DNA from: Tubiluchus corallicola
Lineage: Eukaryota > Priapulida > Priapulimorpha > Priapulimorphida > Tubiluchidae
NCBI GenBank assembly: GCA_030141605.1
Contig: JAQGDQ010001177.1
Coordinates: forward strand, 1 to 35,000
Length of the DNA stretch: 35,000 nt
Direction: 5' to 3'
The notes under the pieces were generated by a model, which worked only from the letters and a program-made list of their open reading frames with translations, searched no databases and was not told the origin of the DNA. Positions 11,247-22,408 of the stretch are shown here, in pieces. Position 1 is the first letter of the stretch, and every line of letters starts with the position of its first letter. Position numbers and translations under genes: made by a program.

Positions 11247-12027
11247 TTAAAGGAGAAGACAAGCCGTTTTTGACATGTTGGTTTATTTTACTACAAACGA
11301 ATTTGAAAAAAACATCTATAGAGAATAACGTTAATAACTACAGAAATTATAAAGCACAATGGTTGCCACCATTCACTTGAAATTGTGACGTAACTGGTGG
11401 ACTTCGTAACTTTCCGTAAGTGCACGCAGTTTAAACGAAAAGTCAACCCTTCTAGGAGGTTAGGATTATTTCAAGGTTCGCGAAAAATGTTAGAAGGATT
11501 TAGTAATAAAACTGCAATAAGCGCCTCGTATAATTAGTAAAATTACTTTAAAGTCTCGATCACTTCATGCTTGGACGCTCCCATTTTCAATCCCGTTTTC
11601 TTCCAATGACGTCATTCGTTTGTAATATGTTTTTACAAAAAAGTAGACAGGTAATTTTGTAAAATTTCTGCGTGAATATTTGGTAAACTGCAGAAGTTTT
11701 CATTAGTTTAAGCAGTGCGTGCTTACGGAAAACCACGATGCGTTTACGAAAAGTCTCGAAGTTTCCCAGTTACGTCATGATTTCCAAGTGAATGGCGGCA
11801 ACCACCACGCCTAAAAAATTCTATTTATAGGTAGTTTATTTTAAATTTATGCGCCATAGGCAATTCTTTGCAAATTTCTTTGTTAGATTTTTCTATGTTT
11901 AAGTGATAACAGTAAAATAAACCCAACATACTGAGTGACTTGTTCTTTCCTTTAGCACACCACAAACAGTTTAACTGATAACAGCAAAATAAACCCAACA
12001 TATTGAGTGACTTGTTCTTTCCTTTAA
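11247..12027 (+). mobile_element. Composite family C/D element with TTAA ends
   Basis: A TTAAAGGAG-type end lies at 11247-11255. A second end, TTAAACGAAAAGTCAACC, lies at 11431. Both are versions of TTAAAGGRR. The interior (11560-11880) matches 24600-25200: CCAATGACGTCATTCG, TTACGTCATGATTTCCAAG, AATGGCGGCAACCA and TAGGTAGTTTATTTTAAA. The right side (11885-12023) holds two 72-bp family D repeats and ends GTTCTTTCCT before TTAA (12024-12027). The order suggests a chimera of at least two MITEs. Confidence 0.6.
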
Positions 12028-12226
12028 AGTAATTCAAACTTCTGCAGGTTGCCTAACGCACATGCAAGAATATGACAAAATTAGCGCTCTCTAATTTTTT
12101 TGTAAAAACTTACTATACCTTAGAGGACAATCGGCTGTTTTTCTTCAACTTATAAATGACGTCATTGGTGGAAAATAAGCTTTCAAAATTGGAGCGTTCA
12201 AGGGTGAAATGATCGCGACTTTAAGG
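12028..12226 (-). mobile_element. Family C internal segment feeding the 134-bp satellite
   Basis: Reads like the reverse complement of 24600-24740: CTGCAGGTTGCCTAACGCAC, AAAATTAGCGCTCTCTAA, CGGCTGTTTTTCTTCAACTT and ATGACGTCATTGGTGG (palindrome at 12157-12164). It joins directly to the first satellite unit, so the satellite is the expanded end of this element. Confidence 0.6.
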
Positions 12227-13158
12227 TGATTTTACTAATTACACGAGACGCTTATCACACTTTTAGTGCTAAATGCTTCGAACATTGAAATCATCCTAAC
12301 TTCCCAGAAGGCTTGACTTTTTCTTTAAACCAAAGACTTCTACGCATGCGTACAGTGAAGTGATTTTACTAATTACACGAGACGCTTATCACACTTTTAG
12401 TGCTAAATGCTTCGAACATTGAAATCATCCTAACTTCCCAGAAGGCTTGACTTTTTCTTTAAACCAAAGACTTCTACGCATGCGTACAGTAAAGTGATTT
12501 TACTAATTACACGAGACGCTTATCACACTTTTAGTGCTAAATGCTTCGAACATTGAAATCATCCTAACTTCCCAGAAGGCTTGACTTTTTCTTTAAACCA
12601 AAGACTTCTACGCATGCGTACAGTGAAGTGATTTTACTAATTACACGAGACGCTTATCACACTTTTAGTGCTAAATGCTTCGAACATTGAAATCATCCTA
12701 ACTTCCCAGAAGGCTTGACTTTTTCTTTAAACCAAAGACTTCTACGCATGCGTACAGTAAAGTGATTTTACTAATTACACGAGACGCTTATCACACTTTT
12801 AGTGCTAAATGCTTCGAACATTGAAATCATCCTAACTTCCCAGAAGGCTTGACTTTTCCTTTAAACCAAAGACTTCTACGCATGCGCACAGCAAAGTGAT
12901 TTTACTCATTACACGAGACGTTTATCGCACTTTTAGTGCTAAATCCTTCAAACCTTTTTCACAAACATTGAAACAAGCTAAACTTCCCGGAAGGGTTGAC
13001 CTTTCCTTTAAACCAAAGACTTCTACGCATGCGTACAGTAAAGTGATTTTACTCATTACACGAGGCGCTTATCACACTTTTAGTGCTAAATCCTTCAAAC
13101 ATTTTTCACAAACATTGAAACAAGCTGAACTTCCCGGAAGGGTTGACTTTTCCTTTAA
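12227..13158. repeat. 134-bp satellite, seven units, carrying a MITE terminus in each unit
   Basis: Units start at TGATTTTACTMATTACACGA at 12227, 12361, 12495, 12629, 12763, 12897 and 13044. The spacing is exactly 134 bp five times, then 147 bp because of a 13-bp insertion around TTTTTCACAAACA. Each unit contains GGCTTGACTTTTTCTTTAAA or a close variant, the reverse complement of the family C end, plus CTACGCATGCG. Units two to five are nearly identical, the last two are divergent, and the array ends at TTTTCCT plus TTAA (13155-13158). Confidence 0.92.
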
Positions 13159-13611
13159 ACCATCTTTAACCTTCACGCATTTTTTTTAGATTTTCTGCTA
13201 GAAAAATAATCCACAATGTCGAGTACAGCTGTTAGGCAGCTATGGATCGCTACTTTATCCATAATCCTAAAAATGATCTGTCTTTGAGTGAATATTGAGT
13301 CTGAGTGAAACATTTTTGTAAATTTTATATTATTCTGCAGAATCAATCGTAGCCTGGCCTGTAGGAAACTCATTTCCGAAGTAAGTAAATTAATATTTGC
13401 CTGTGCATGAATAACTGTACGAAGTATTTAATGAAAGAGTAATAATTACTTCTGTAGTTTTATTGTGCAAGTATGTACATAGGAAAGCCTGTTTTATTAG
13501 GAAGCCTGCTTCATTAACAGTGTAATTGTTTAATAAATAGGCCTGTTATAAAGTCCAAGGCAGAAAATAACTCGTTGGAAAAAACCTGACGGTGGTGAAA
13601 GTTGACAGAAC
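13159..13611. other. Unassigned spacer before the 72-bp satellite
   Basis: No coding signal. Small direct repeats (AGGAAGCCTG near 13481-13508) are the only structure seen. Confidence 0.4.
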
Positions 13612-16600
13612 AAGTTTTCCTCCACGTTTAGAGTAATGCTATCTCTAAACTTAATATATACTAACTGTAGTTAAAGGGAAGTAAAGTTTTCCCCACGTTT
13701 AGAGGCAAAGCTATCTCTAAACTTAATATATACTAACTGTAGTTAAAGGGAAGTAAAGTTTTCCCACGTTTAGAGGCAAAGTTATCTCTAAACTTAATAT
13801 GTACCAACTGTAGTTAAAGGGAAGTAAAGTTTCCCCACGTTTAGAGGCAAAGCTATCTCTAAACTTAATAGGTACTAACTGTAGTCAAAGGGAAGTAAAG
13901 TTTCCCCACGTTTAGAGGCAAAGCTATCTCTAAACTTAATATGTACTAACTGTAGTTAAAGGAAAGTAAAGTTTTCCCCACGTTTAGAGGCAAAGCTATC
14001 TCTAAACTTAATATGTGCTAACTGTAGCTAAAGGGAAGTAAGGTTTCCCCGCGTTAAGAGGCAAAACTATCTCTTAACTTAATATGTACTAACTGTAGTT
14101 AAAGGGAAGTAAAGTTTTCCCCCACGTTAAGAGGCAAAGCTATCTCTAAACTTAATATGTACTAACTGTAGTTAAAGGGAAGTAAAGTTTTCCCCACGTT
14201 TAGAGGCAAAACTATCTCTAAACTTAATATGTACTAACTGTAGTTAAAGGGAAGTAAAGTTTCCCCCACGTTTAGAGGCAAAGCTATCTCTAAACTTAAT
14301 ATGTACTAACTGTAGTTAAAGGGAAGTTAGTTTTCCCACGTTTAGAGGCAAAACTATCTCTAAACTTAATATGTACTAACTGTAGTTAAAGGGAAGTAAA
14401 GTTTTCCCCACGTTTAGAGGCAAAACTATCTCTAAACTTAATATGTACTAACTGTAGTCAAAGGAAGTAAATTTTCCCCACGTTTGGAGACAAGCTATCT
14501 AAACAATATGTATAACTGTAGTCAAGAGTAAGTTTCCCCTGCGTTTAGAGGCAAAGCTATCTCTAAACTTAATATGTGTAACTATAGTTAAAAGGAAGGA
14601 AAGTTTCCCCACGTTTAGAGGCAAGCTATCTCTAAACTTAATATCCTACCTAACTGTAGTTAAAAAGGGGAGTAAAGTTTCCCCACGTTTAGAAACAAAG
14701 CTATCTCTAAACTTAATATGTATTAACTGTAGTCGAAATCAAAGTTTCCCCACGTTTAGAGGCAATATCTCTAAGCTTAATAATATAACTGTATTATAAA
14801 AGGGAAGTAAAGTTTTCTCCACGTTTAGAGGCAAAGCTATCTCTAAACTTAATATGTACTAACTGTAGTCAAAGGGAAGTAAAGTTTTCCCCACGTTTGG
14901 AGGCAAAGCTATCTCTAAACTTAATATATACTAACTGTAGTTAAAGGGAAGTAAAGTTTTCCCCACGTTTAGAGGCAAAGCTATCTCTAAACTTAATATA
15001 TACTAACTGTAGTTAAAGGGAAGTAAAGTTTTCCCACGTTTAGAGGCAAAGTTATCTCTAAACTTAATATGTACCAACTGTAGTTAAAGGGAAGTAAAGT
15101 TTCCCCACGTTTAGAGGCAAAGCTATCTCTAAACTTAATAAGAGTCTCTAACTGCTTGTAGTCAAAGGGAAGTAAGTTCCCCCGCATTGAAAGCATTTAT
15201 CTCTAAACTTAATATGTACTAACTGTAGTTAAAGGAAAGTTAGTTTTCCCCACGTTTAGAGGCAAAGCTATCTCTAAACTTAATATGTACAAACTGTAGT
15301 TAAAGGAAAGTTAGTTTTCCCCACGTTTAGAGGCAAAACTATCTCTAAACTTAATATGTACTAACTGTAGTTAAAGGGAAGTTAGTTTTCTCCACGTTTA
15401 GAGGCAAAGCTATCTCTAAACTTAATATGTACTAACTGTAGTCAAAGGGAAGTAAAGTTTTCCCCACGTTTGGAGGCAAAGCTATCTCTAAACTTAATAT
15501 GTACTAACTGTAGTCAAAGGGAAGTAAAGTTTCCCCACGTTTAGAGGCAAAGCTATCTCTAAACTTAATATGTACCAACTGTAGTTAAAGGGAAGGAAAG
15601 TTTCCCCACGTTTAGAGGCAAAGCTATCTCTAAACTTAATATCTACTAACTGTAGTTAAAGGGAAGTAAAGTTTCCCCACGTTTAGAGGCAAAGCTATCT
15701 CTAAACTTAATATGTAGTAACTGTAGTCAAAGGGAAGTAAAGTTTCCCCACGTTTAGAGGCAAAGCTATCTCTAAACTTAATATGTACTAACTGTAGTTA
15801 AAGGGAAGTAAAGTTTTCTCCACGTTTAGAGGCAAAGCTATCTCTAAACTTAATATGTACTAACTGTAGTCAAAGGGAAGTAAAGTTTTCCCCACGTTTG
15901 GAGGCAAAGCTATCTCTAAACTTAATATGTACTAACTGTAGTTAAAAGGAAGTAAAGTTTTCCCCACGTTTGGAGGCAAAGCTATCTCTAAACTTAATAT
16001 CTACTAACTGTAGTTAAAGGGAAGTAAAGTTTCCCCACCTTTAGAGGCAAAGCTATCTCTAAACTTAATATGTACTAACTGTAGTTAAAGGGAAGTAAAG
16101 TTTTCTCCACGTTTAGAGGCAAAGCTATCTCTAAACTTAATATGTACTAACTGTAGTCAAAGGGAAGTAAAGTTTCCCCACGTTTAGAGGCAAAGCTATC
16201 TCTAAACTTAATATCTACTAACTGTAGTTAGAGGGAAGTAAAGTTTCCCCACGTTTAGAAGTAAAGCTATCTCTAAACTTAATATCTACTAACTGTAGTT
16301 AAAGGGAAGTAAAGTTTCCCCACGTTTAGAGGCAAAGCTATCTCGAAACTTAATATGTACTGGTTGTAGTCAAAGGGAAGTAAAGTTTCCCCACGTTTAG
16401 AGGCAAAGCTATCTCTAAACTTAATATGTACTAACTGTAGTTAAAGGGAAGTAAAGTTTTCTCCACGTTTAGAGGCAAAGCTATCTCTAAACTTAATATG
16501 TACTAACTGTAGTCAAAGGGAAGTAAAGTTTCCCCACGTTTAGAGGCAAAGCTATCTCTAAACTTAATATCTACTAACTGTAGTTAAAGGGAAGTAAAGT

Positions 16601-16794
16601 TTCCCCACGTTTAGAGGCAAAGCTATCTCTAAACTTAATATGTACAAACTGTAGTCAAAGGGAAGTAAAGTTTCCTCACGTTTAAAGGCAAAGCTATCTC
16701 TAAACTTAATATGTACCAACTGTAGTTAAAGGGAAGTAAAGTTTCCCTCACGTTTAGAGGCAAAGCTATCTCTAAACTTAATAAATACACTGTA
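13612..16794. repeat. 72-bp satellite array, about 44 units
   Basis: Head-to-tail 71-72-bp units with the core CCACGTTTAGAGGCAAAGCT, then ATCTCTAAACTTAATATGTA and CTAACTGTAGTTAAAGGGAA. Units differ by one or two bases in most of the array. A degraded block at about 14460-14800 and a second at 15140-15200 contain indels. Each unit holds an inverted pair GTTTAGAG/CTCTAAAC around a 10-base loop. The only notable open frame (14993-15196, minus) is a repeat artefact. Confidence 0.96.
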
Positions 16795-17773
16795 GGTGTC
16801 AGGATAGAAATTCCTAGGATTAAATATTGAATTGTAATATGTTGTGACGTCTACTAACACTTATATATTTACAGATTGTATGTTATGAAATGATAATGTA
16901 AATAAGTACATCATGATGTTTTAACTCATTTATTTATTGTTGACATTTACAAGTATAAACAGGTGACACGGCAATGGACTTGCAACGGCAAACACTAATA
17001 GTACTTTTTGAGAACAAACTTTAAATAAAAATATTCAGGTTAATGCATTAACGAAAAATGAACGACCTGGACAACGAATTTTATTCCACGCCCCCCACCC
17101 CCCAAGAGCTAAATATTAATTTTTGTCATTTTCATATCAAGTATTCGATTAAATTTGTCACTGAATTTTACTTGTACACACCGTCTTTCAAAACATAATC
17201 GGCAGGTGTCATGTTTCTATATTGTATTTCAAACGACAAAACGACGGATTTCATTTTCTATTTCATGTATTTCAAAAAACTTAGACTATATTGTAGAACA
17301 AAGATTGAAGCCCAGTGAATATCTTGTAAGTGAAAGCCCAGTGAAAATGCACAAAAGTGGTACAAATATGGCTTCCTTTCCAATAACTGTAGAAGACAAG
17401 GAGGCGGTTGTAGAGAAACAGATACAGTTGTCGGGAAGGCGGAGGTGGTTTTATTGTTATTTTGTAAATGTATATGTTTTTAACCTTTTAGCTCTGTGTA
17501 AAAAGTTGTAATTTCAGATATAGGTAAGAAAGTGATTATAGGGCGACTGAAAATCCTAATTTACGTTTATTTGCGAATTTCGCGGGGTGCAAATGAATAC
17601 GAATTTGTTCATAGCGAAATTCTACGTGATTATGCTGTTTACTATCAACAGAAAACAAGAACGATAAGATTTAAAATATGCGCCTAGTTATTTAACGGTT
17701 TAGATTTGAGTTGTATGGTATTTACAATGATTGATATTAGACAAAAAGACAAGAATTGCACAATTAGTGGAAA
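16795..17773. other. Unassigned AT-rich sequence
   Basis: Contains a 118-codon open frame at 17155-17511 that starts at a TTG and has no recognisable domain. Its later part (17347-17511) has a slightly coding-like composition, but no splice or homology evidence supports a gene. Confidence 0.4.
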
Positions 17774-18141
17774 TGTTATGAAAGATCTGCAGCTGATGCT
17801 ACATTAAGAAAGATCTACAGCTAATGCTACGTTATGAAAGATCCATAGCTGATGCTACGTTACGAAAGATCTACAGCTAATGCTAAGTTACGAAAGATCT
17901 ACAGCTAATGCTAAGTTACGAAAGATCTACAGGTAATGCCACGTTACGAAAGACATACAGCTAATGCTACGTTACGAAAGACATACAGCTAATGCTACGT
18001 TACGAGAGATACACAGCTGATGCTACGTTACGAAAGATCCACAGCTGATGCTACGTTACGAAAGATCTACAGCTAATGCTACGTTACGAAAGATCCACAG
18101 CTAATGCTACTTTACGAAAGATCTACAGCTAATGCTACGTT
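17774..18141. repeat. 28-bp minisatellite, about 13 units
   Basis: Units of the form ACGTTACGAAAGATCTACAG plus CTAATGCT. Variants include ACATACAGC, TCCACAGC and GCTGATGCT. The sequence is unrelated to the 28-bp array at the window start. Confidence 0.94.
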
Positions 18142-18754
18142 ATTAAATGTAAAGTCATTATGAGAATGTTACATATAAATGAACATGAGTGAGAAGAGCT
18201 ACGATTGCAATACTAAATACAATGTGACAACTAGATCCTAGTTCTTGCCCAAGATTATCCTCGACAATGAGGCGGTGGAGTCACGTGACGCAGTGGCATG
18301 TCACCCCAAGCTAGCTAAATGTTTGCAAGATTACAACTATATATACCTTCTGAGAAGGAAGCTTATATGCAAGTGATTACACGACTAATTTGGTATGAAT
18401 CCAAAACTAGTTTAAGCAAATTACGTACTTTAACTTTTAAAGTAGAGTTAAATGTATACTATGAAACAGGTTTGCAAGGGCAGATCCATGCAAACATGAA
18501 TAAATGTTGTTCTCGATAACAAACAACGGTTTTCTTGAAACATAGATACGCCACTATGACATATCTCGAGGCAAAGTGTTTTTTAGCCTGTTTCCATTGA
18601 TCTGCCCTTGCAAACTGGTTATTGAATGTAAACGTAGTGTTAATTTGCATGTAAATGTCATTCAAGTCTATAGTATAGCTGGCATCGTGCCCAACTGGCC
18701 ATGTAATTAGCTGAACTAGGCTTCTTTTATAGATCTATATATAGTAATTTTTGT
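18142..18754. other. Unassigned sequence with an imperfect inverted repeat
   Basis: TTTGCAAGGGCAGATC near 18473-18488 is repeated inverted as GATCTGCCCTTGCAAA near 18599-18614. Weaker pairing extends outward (GCAAATTA near 18416 with TAATTTGC near 18641). This could be a palindromic MITE of about 230 bp, but no target duplication was found. Small open frames here have no motif. Confidence 0.4.
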
Positions 18755-18771
18755 CTATGTAGACAGTATAT

Positions 18772-19020
18772 GCTTTATAGGCAGTTCTTTGCAAATTTCT
18801 TTGTTATATTTTTCTAAGTTTAAACAATAACAGTAAAATAAAACCAACATACTGAGTGAGTTATTCTTTCCTTTAGCACACCACAAACAGTTTAACTGAT
18901 AACAGTAAAATAAACACAACATGCTGAGTGACTTGTTCTTTCCTTTACCACACCACAAACAGTTTAAGTGATAACAGTAAAATAAACCCAACATACTGAG
19001 TGAGTTGTTCTTTCCTTTAA
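18772..19020 (-). mobile_element. Family D element with three 72-bp repeats
   Basis: Contains TATAGGCAGTTCTTTGCAAA, then three units with ACACCACAAACAGTTTAA and CCAACATACTGAGTGA, ending GTTCTTTCCT before TTAA (19017-19020). On the minus strand the end reads TTAAAGGAAAGAACAACTCA. The minus-strand frame 18994-18755 stays open through all repeats and continues into the same tail peptide (NKEICKELPIKH) as the other loci. The left end of the element is unclear. Confidence 0.7.
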
Positions 19021-19480
19021 GGAACTGTACAGTAGCTATTCTAGGGTTGCGTTCACACGCTTACATGCATATTTTTGGCTTGCGTATAATCTCCTAAAGC
19101 AATTTAAGCTGTTGAGTGACTTGTTTTTCTTTCAAAGTTTCTAAACAAGTAATAAACTTACGAGCTTTCGTAGTTTCAAGGCTCATAATGACCCTATCGG
19201 CTTCGTATTGTTTATAACCAAACAGCCGCAGCTAATTTTATACACTCGGCGCTACTGCACATGCGCTAGGTCACGTGGGTTCGGTCTGGAAAGTTTGGCT
19301 TCGTAACTAGCGCATCTAGGAGCAATGATTTTGCCTGGCGGTAAAACTATTGTGGTGATGCGGTTGTTCCCTTAGAAAAACCAAAAGTTTTGTGTTAAAA
19401 CTGTAAATTATTGGAGAGTCAAGTTTTCATGGGTAATAATGAAGCAGTGGCAAGACTTTCAAGAATGTGGTAAGTTCAGT
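19021..19480. other. Unassigned sequence
   Basis: No gene or repeat was recognised in about 460 bp. Confidence 0.4.
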
Positions 19481-19915
19481 TCAATTCAATTTCAATTTAT
19501 TTATCTCTTTATAATACTACAACAAAACATGAATAATAAAAGAATCGCTAATAAGTTTTGAAGAATGGTTAAAATGAATAGATAGATCTAGAACTAGAGA
19601 AAGGATAGCGAAAAGACAACTCAATTCAATTTCAATTTATTTATCTCTTTATAATACTACAATAAAACATGAATAATAAAAGAATCGCTAATAAGTTTTG
19701 AAGAATGGTTAAAATGAATAGATAGATCTAGAACTAGAGAAAGGATAGCGAAAAGACAATTCAATTCCATTCAACTCAATTCAATTTCAATTTATTTATC
19801 TCTTTATAATACTACAATAAAACATGATTAATAAAAGAATCGCTAATAATTTTTGAAGAATGGTTAAAATGAATAGATAGATCTAGAACTAGAGAAAGGA
19901 TAGCGAAAAGACTAT
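19481..19915. repeat. About 140-bp tandem repeat, three units
   Basis: Units start at TCAATTCAATTTCAATTTAT at 19481, 19621 and about 19776. The spacings are 140 and 155 bp, the longer one caused by extra TCAAT-like pentamers. Each unit continues TATCTCTTTATAATACTACA and ends AAAGGATAGCGAAAAGAC. The units are nearly identical, so the duplication is recent. Confidence 0.93.
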
Positions 19916-20584
19916 AAAGTCACCTAGTCTGCTATCCTTTACCGAATATAGATAAAATGATTTTTAGACACTGGTGGGCATTAATGTTGCCAGTTTAATT
20001 TAGGAAACATTAATAATTTTAAAATTATGACATTTGCTATATAATTAAGTAATCCAGAGAAAAGAATATACATGTAGTTTAAATTAGTGGTCAACAAAAT
20101 AAGGTCAATCTTGATTAAACTAAAAATTGCATTTAGATTTTATGTGAAATGCAGGTCAAAATTGTTATGAAATGATAAAAACACTTTGGGTTAATAATGC
20201 AATTAATCAACAACAGGAGTTAAATACATTTTGATTTGAATTCAACTTCATTATTTCTAGGCTTTTTGATTAAGAACAAATCTACTGACTTGGAGAATAA
20301 TACTAAATAATATATTCTCAATATACTGATAAGACAAACATTTAGCTATACAGGTTTTTTAGTAATTTTAGTAAGTTCTTTACCATATTCTAAGATTTCT
20401 GCCTAAAGACCCAATGACTCCGCTCTTAATGTTCGTAGCTACTGACTTCTGTTTTTTAATTTTAAACTTTTTTTCACATTGTGTGTTTTGTAAATTATGT
20501 TTTACAATGTTAACTGCAAGATTATCGATATTTTAGTTTTTAAAATCAAACTTATTGGAATGAAAGAAAATGTAAAAAAATCAG
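19916..20584. other. AT-rich unassigned sequence
   Basis: Low GC, no credible open frame and no recognised transposon. Confidence 0.45.
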
Positions 20585-20660
20585 GACTAAGCTAAGATTT
20601 GAACTTGGAGCCCTTGGTTTACACACTCAACGCTGTGACCACTAGAGCATATAACAATTT
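20540..20660 (-). repeat. tRNA-derived SINE-like copy 1
   Basis: On the minus strand an A-box-like TGCTCTAGTGGTCAC (complement of 20635-20649) is followed by a B-box-like AAGTTCAAATCTTAG (complement of 20592-20606). A tail with TTTTTTACATTTTCTTTC follows. The box spacing fits a tRNA gene body, but the acceptor stem is not convincing, so I read it as a tRNA-like SINE head or tRNA pseudogene. Confidence 0.5.
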
Positions 20661-20704
20661 GATATATGGCCTGTTTTAATATTATTTCTAAGTTTTTTAG
20701 TTTT

Positions 20705-20815
20705 TAATGTCATATTTATTAGAAAGAAAGAGAATGTAGAGAATTTTAACTAAGCTAAGATTTGAACTTGGAGCCTTTGAATTACAAGTCCAGCGCTATG
20801 ACCACATACGCACAG
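20705..20815 (-). repeat. tRNA-derived SINE-like copy 2
   Basis: Shares CTAAGATTTGAACTTGGAGC and the purine-rich tail complement (GAAAGAAAGAGAATGTAGAG) with copy 1, about 163 bp away and in the same orientation. B-box complement is at 20755-20769 and A-box complement near 20797-20812. The two could be one tandem duplication. Confidence 0.45.
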
Positions 20816-20884
20816 TTAATTATCAAAATATTTTTTTAGTTACTTACTAATTACTCTGTGTAAAGATTAAGTTAACTAACACAC

Positions 20885-20975
20885 GGAAATACTGGCGTAG
20901 CTATGGCAAGAGGTTTCAAGTTCAAATCAGGCTCAGTTCCAACTTTTTTACATTTCATTCTTTTTGTCTAACCGA
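20885..20975 (+). repeat. tRNA-derived SINE-like copy 3, opposite orientation
   Basis: GGCGTAGCTATGGCAAGAGG and CAAGTTCAAATCAGG (20917-20931) are followed by TTTTTTACATTTCATTC, the same order as the minus-strand copies. The region between the boxes is shorter, so this copy is deleted or divergent. Confidence 0.4.
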
Positions 20976-21002
20976 GTTTCAAATGTTCAATTAAATTAAT
21001 GC

Positions 21003-22147
21003 GTTGTAACTTTGAGATAAAATGTAAGCCAAACACCTAAATACAGCAACAGCAACAGCAACAGCAACACTGACTGTAACTTTTAGATAAAATGTAAGTC
21101 AAACACCTAAATACAGCAACAGCAACGGCAACAGCAACGGCAACAGCAACGGCAACAGCAACACTGACTGTAACTTTTAGATAAAATGTAAGCCAAACAC
21201 CTAAATACAGCAACAGCAACAGCAACAGCAACACTGACTGTAACTTTTAGATAAAATGTAAGCCAAACACCTAAATACAGCAACAGCAACAGCAACAGCA
21301 ACACTGACTGTAACTTTTAGATAAAATGTAAGCCAAACACCTAAATACAGCAACAGCAACAGCAACACTGACTGTAACTTTTAGAGAAAATGTAAGCCAA
21401 ACACCTAAATATAGCAACAGCAACAGCAACACTGACTGTAACTTTTAGATCAAATGTAAGCCAAACACCTAAATACAGCAACGGCAACAGCAACACTGAC
21501 TGTAATTTTTAGATCAAATGTAAGCCAAACACCTAAATACAGCAACAGCACCAGCAACAGCAACAGCAACACTGACTGTAACTTTTAGATCAAATGTAAG
21601 CCAAACACCTAAATACAGCAACAGCACCAACAACAGCAACAGCAACACTGACTGTAAGTTTTAGATCAAATGTAAGCCAAACACCTAAATACAGCAACAG
21701 CAACAGCAACACTGACTGTAACTTTTAGAGAAAATGTAAGCCAAACACCTAAATATAGCAACAGCAACACTGACTGTAACTTTTAGATCAAATGTAAGCC
21801 AAACACCTAAATACTGCAACAGCAACAGCAACAGCAACAGCAACACTGACTGTAACTTTTAGATCAAACGTAAGCCTAACACCTAAATACAGCAACAGCA
21901 CCAGCAACAGCAACAGCAACACTGACTGTAACTTTTAGATCAAATGTAAGCCAAACACCTAAACACAGCAACAGCACCAGCAACAGCAACAGCAACACTG
22001 ACTGTAACTTTTAGATCAAATGTAAGCCAAACACCTAAATACAGCAACAGCAACAGCAACACTGACTGTAACTTTTAGATAAAATGTAAGCCAAACACCT
22101 AAATACAGCAACGGCAACAGCAACAGCAACAGCAACAGCAACACTGA
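21003..22147. repeat. Minisatellite with a nested CAACAG hexamer, about 16 units
   Basis: The constant part is CTGACTGTAACTTTTAGATA, then AAATGTAAGCCAAACACCTA and AATACAG. A variable run of CAACAG, CAACGG or CACCAG hexamers follows, so units are about 58 to 82 bp. First and last units run into unique DNA. Poly-Leu and Val/Ala frames on the minus strand come from the hexamer. Confidence 0.95.
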
Positions 22148-22408
22148 TAGATTCAGCTCATTAAGAAAAGTTAATTGCCACGCTTAATGATTGAATAATT
22201 AAAACACACAGCATATGATTAGCATACTAAACAGCTCATGAGTTGATTGTAAAATCGTTAAAACTCCTCTGCCTGACTGAACCGTTTCCTCAATGATTAA
22301 TAGAAGCTGACTAAGCAAACAGAGTCAAAGTCAAATTAATATTCTTGACATTGTACAAAGTTGCAAGTTACAATAGTTATAGCTCGTAAACGTAGAAAAA
22401 ATTACTAG
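22148..22408. other. Short unassigned spacer
   Basis: No feature was recognised between the minisatellite and family B copy B3. Confidence 0.4.

Noticed and set aside
13612-16794. Possible CRISPR-like array
   Set aside because: Units are contiguous satellite repeats with no unique spacers, in a eukaryotic context.
13612-16794. Possible hammerhead ribozyme in the satellite unit
   Set aside because: I looked for the CTGATGA and GAAA core needed for a hammerhead and did not find it in the unit.
17155-17511. A 118-codon plus-strand open frame
   Set aside because: It starts at TTG, has no recognised domain and no clear splice partners. Its later part looks mildly coding, but this is too weak to call.
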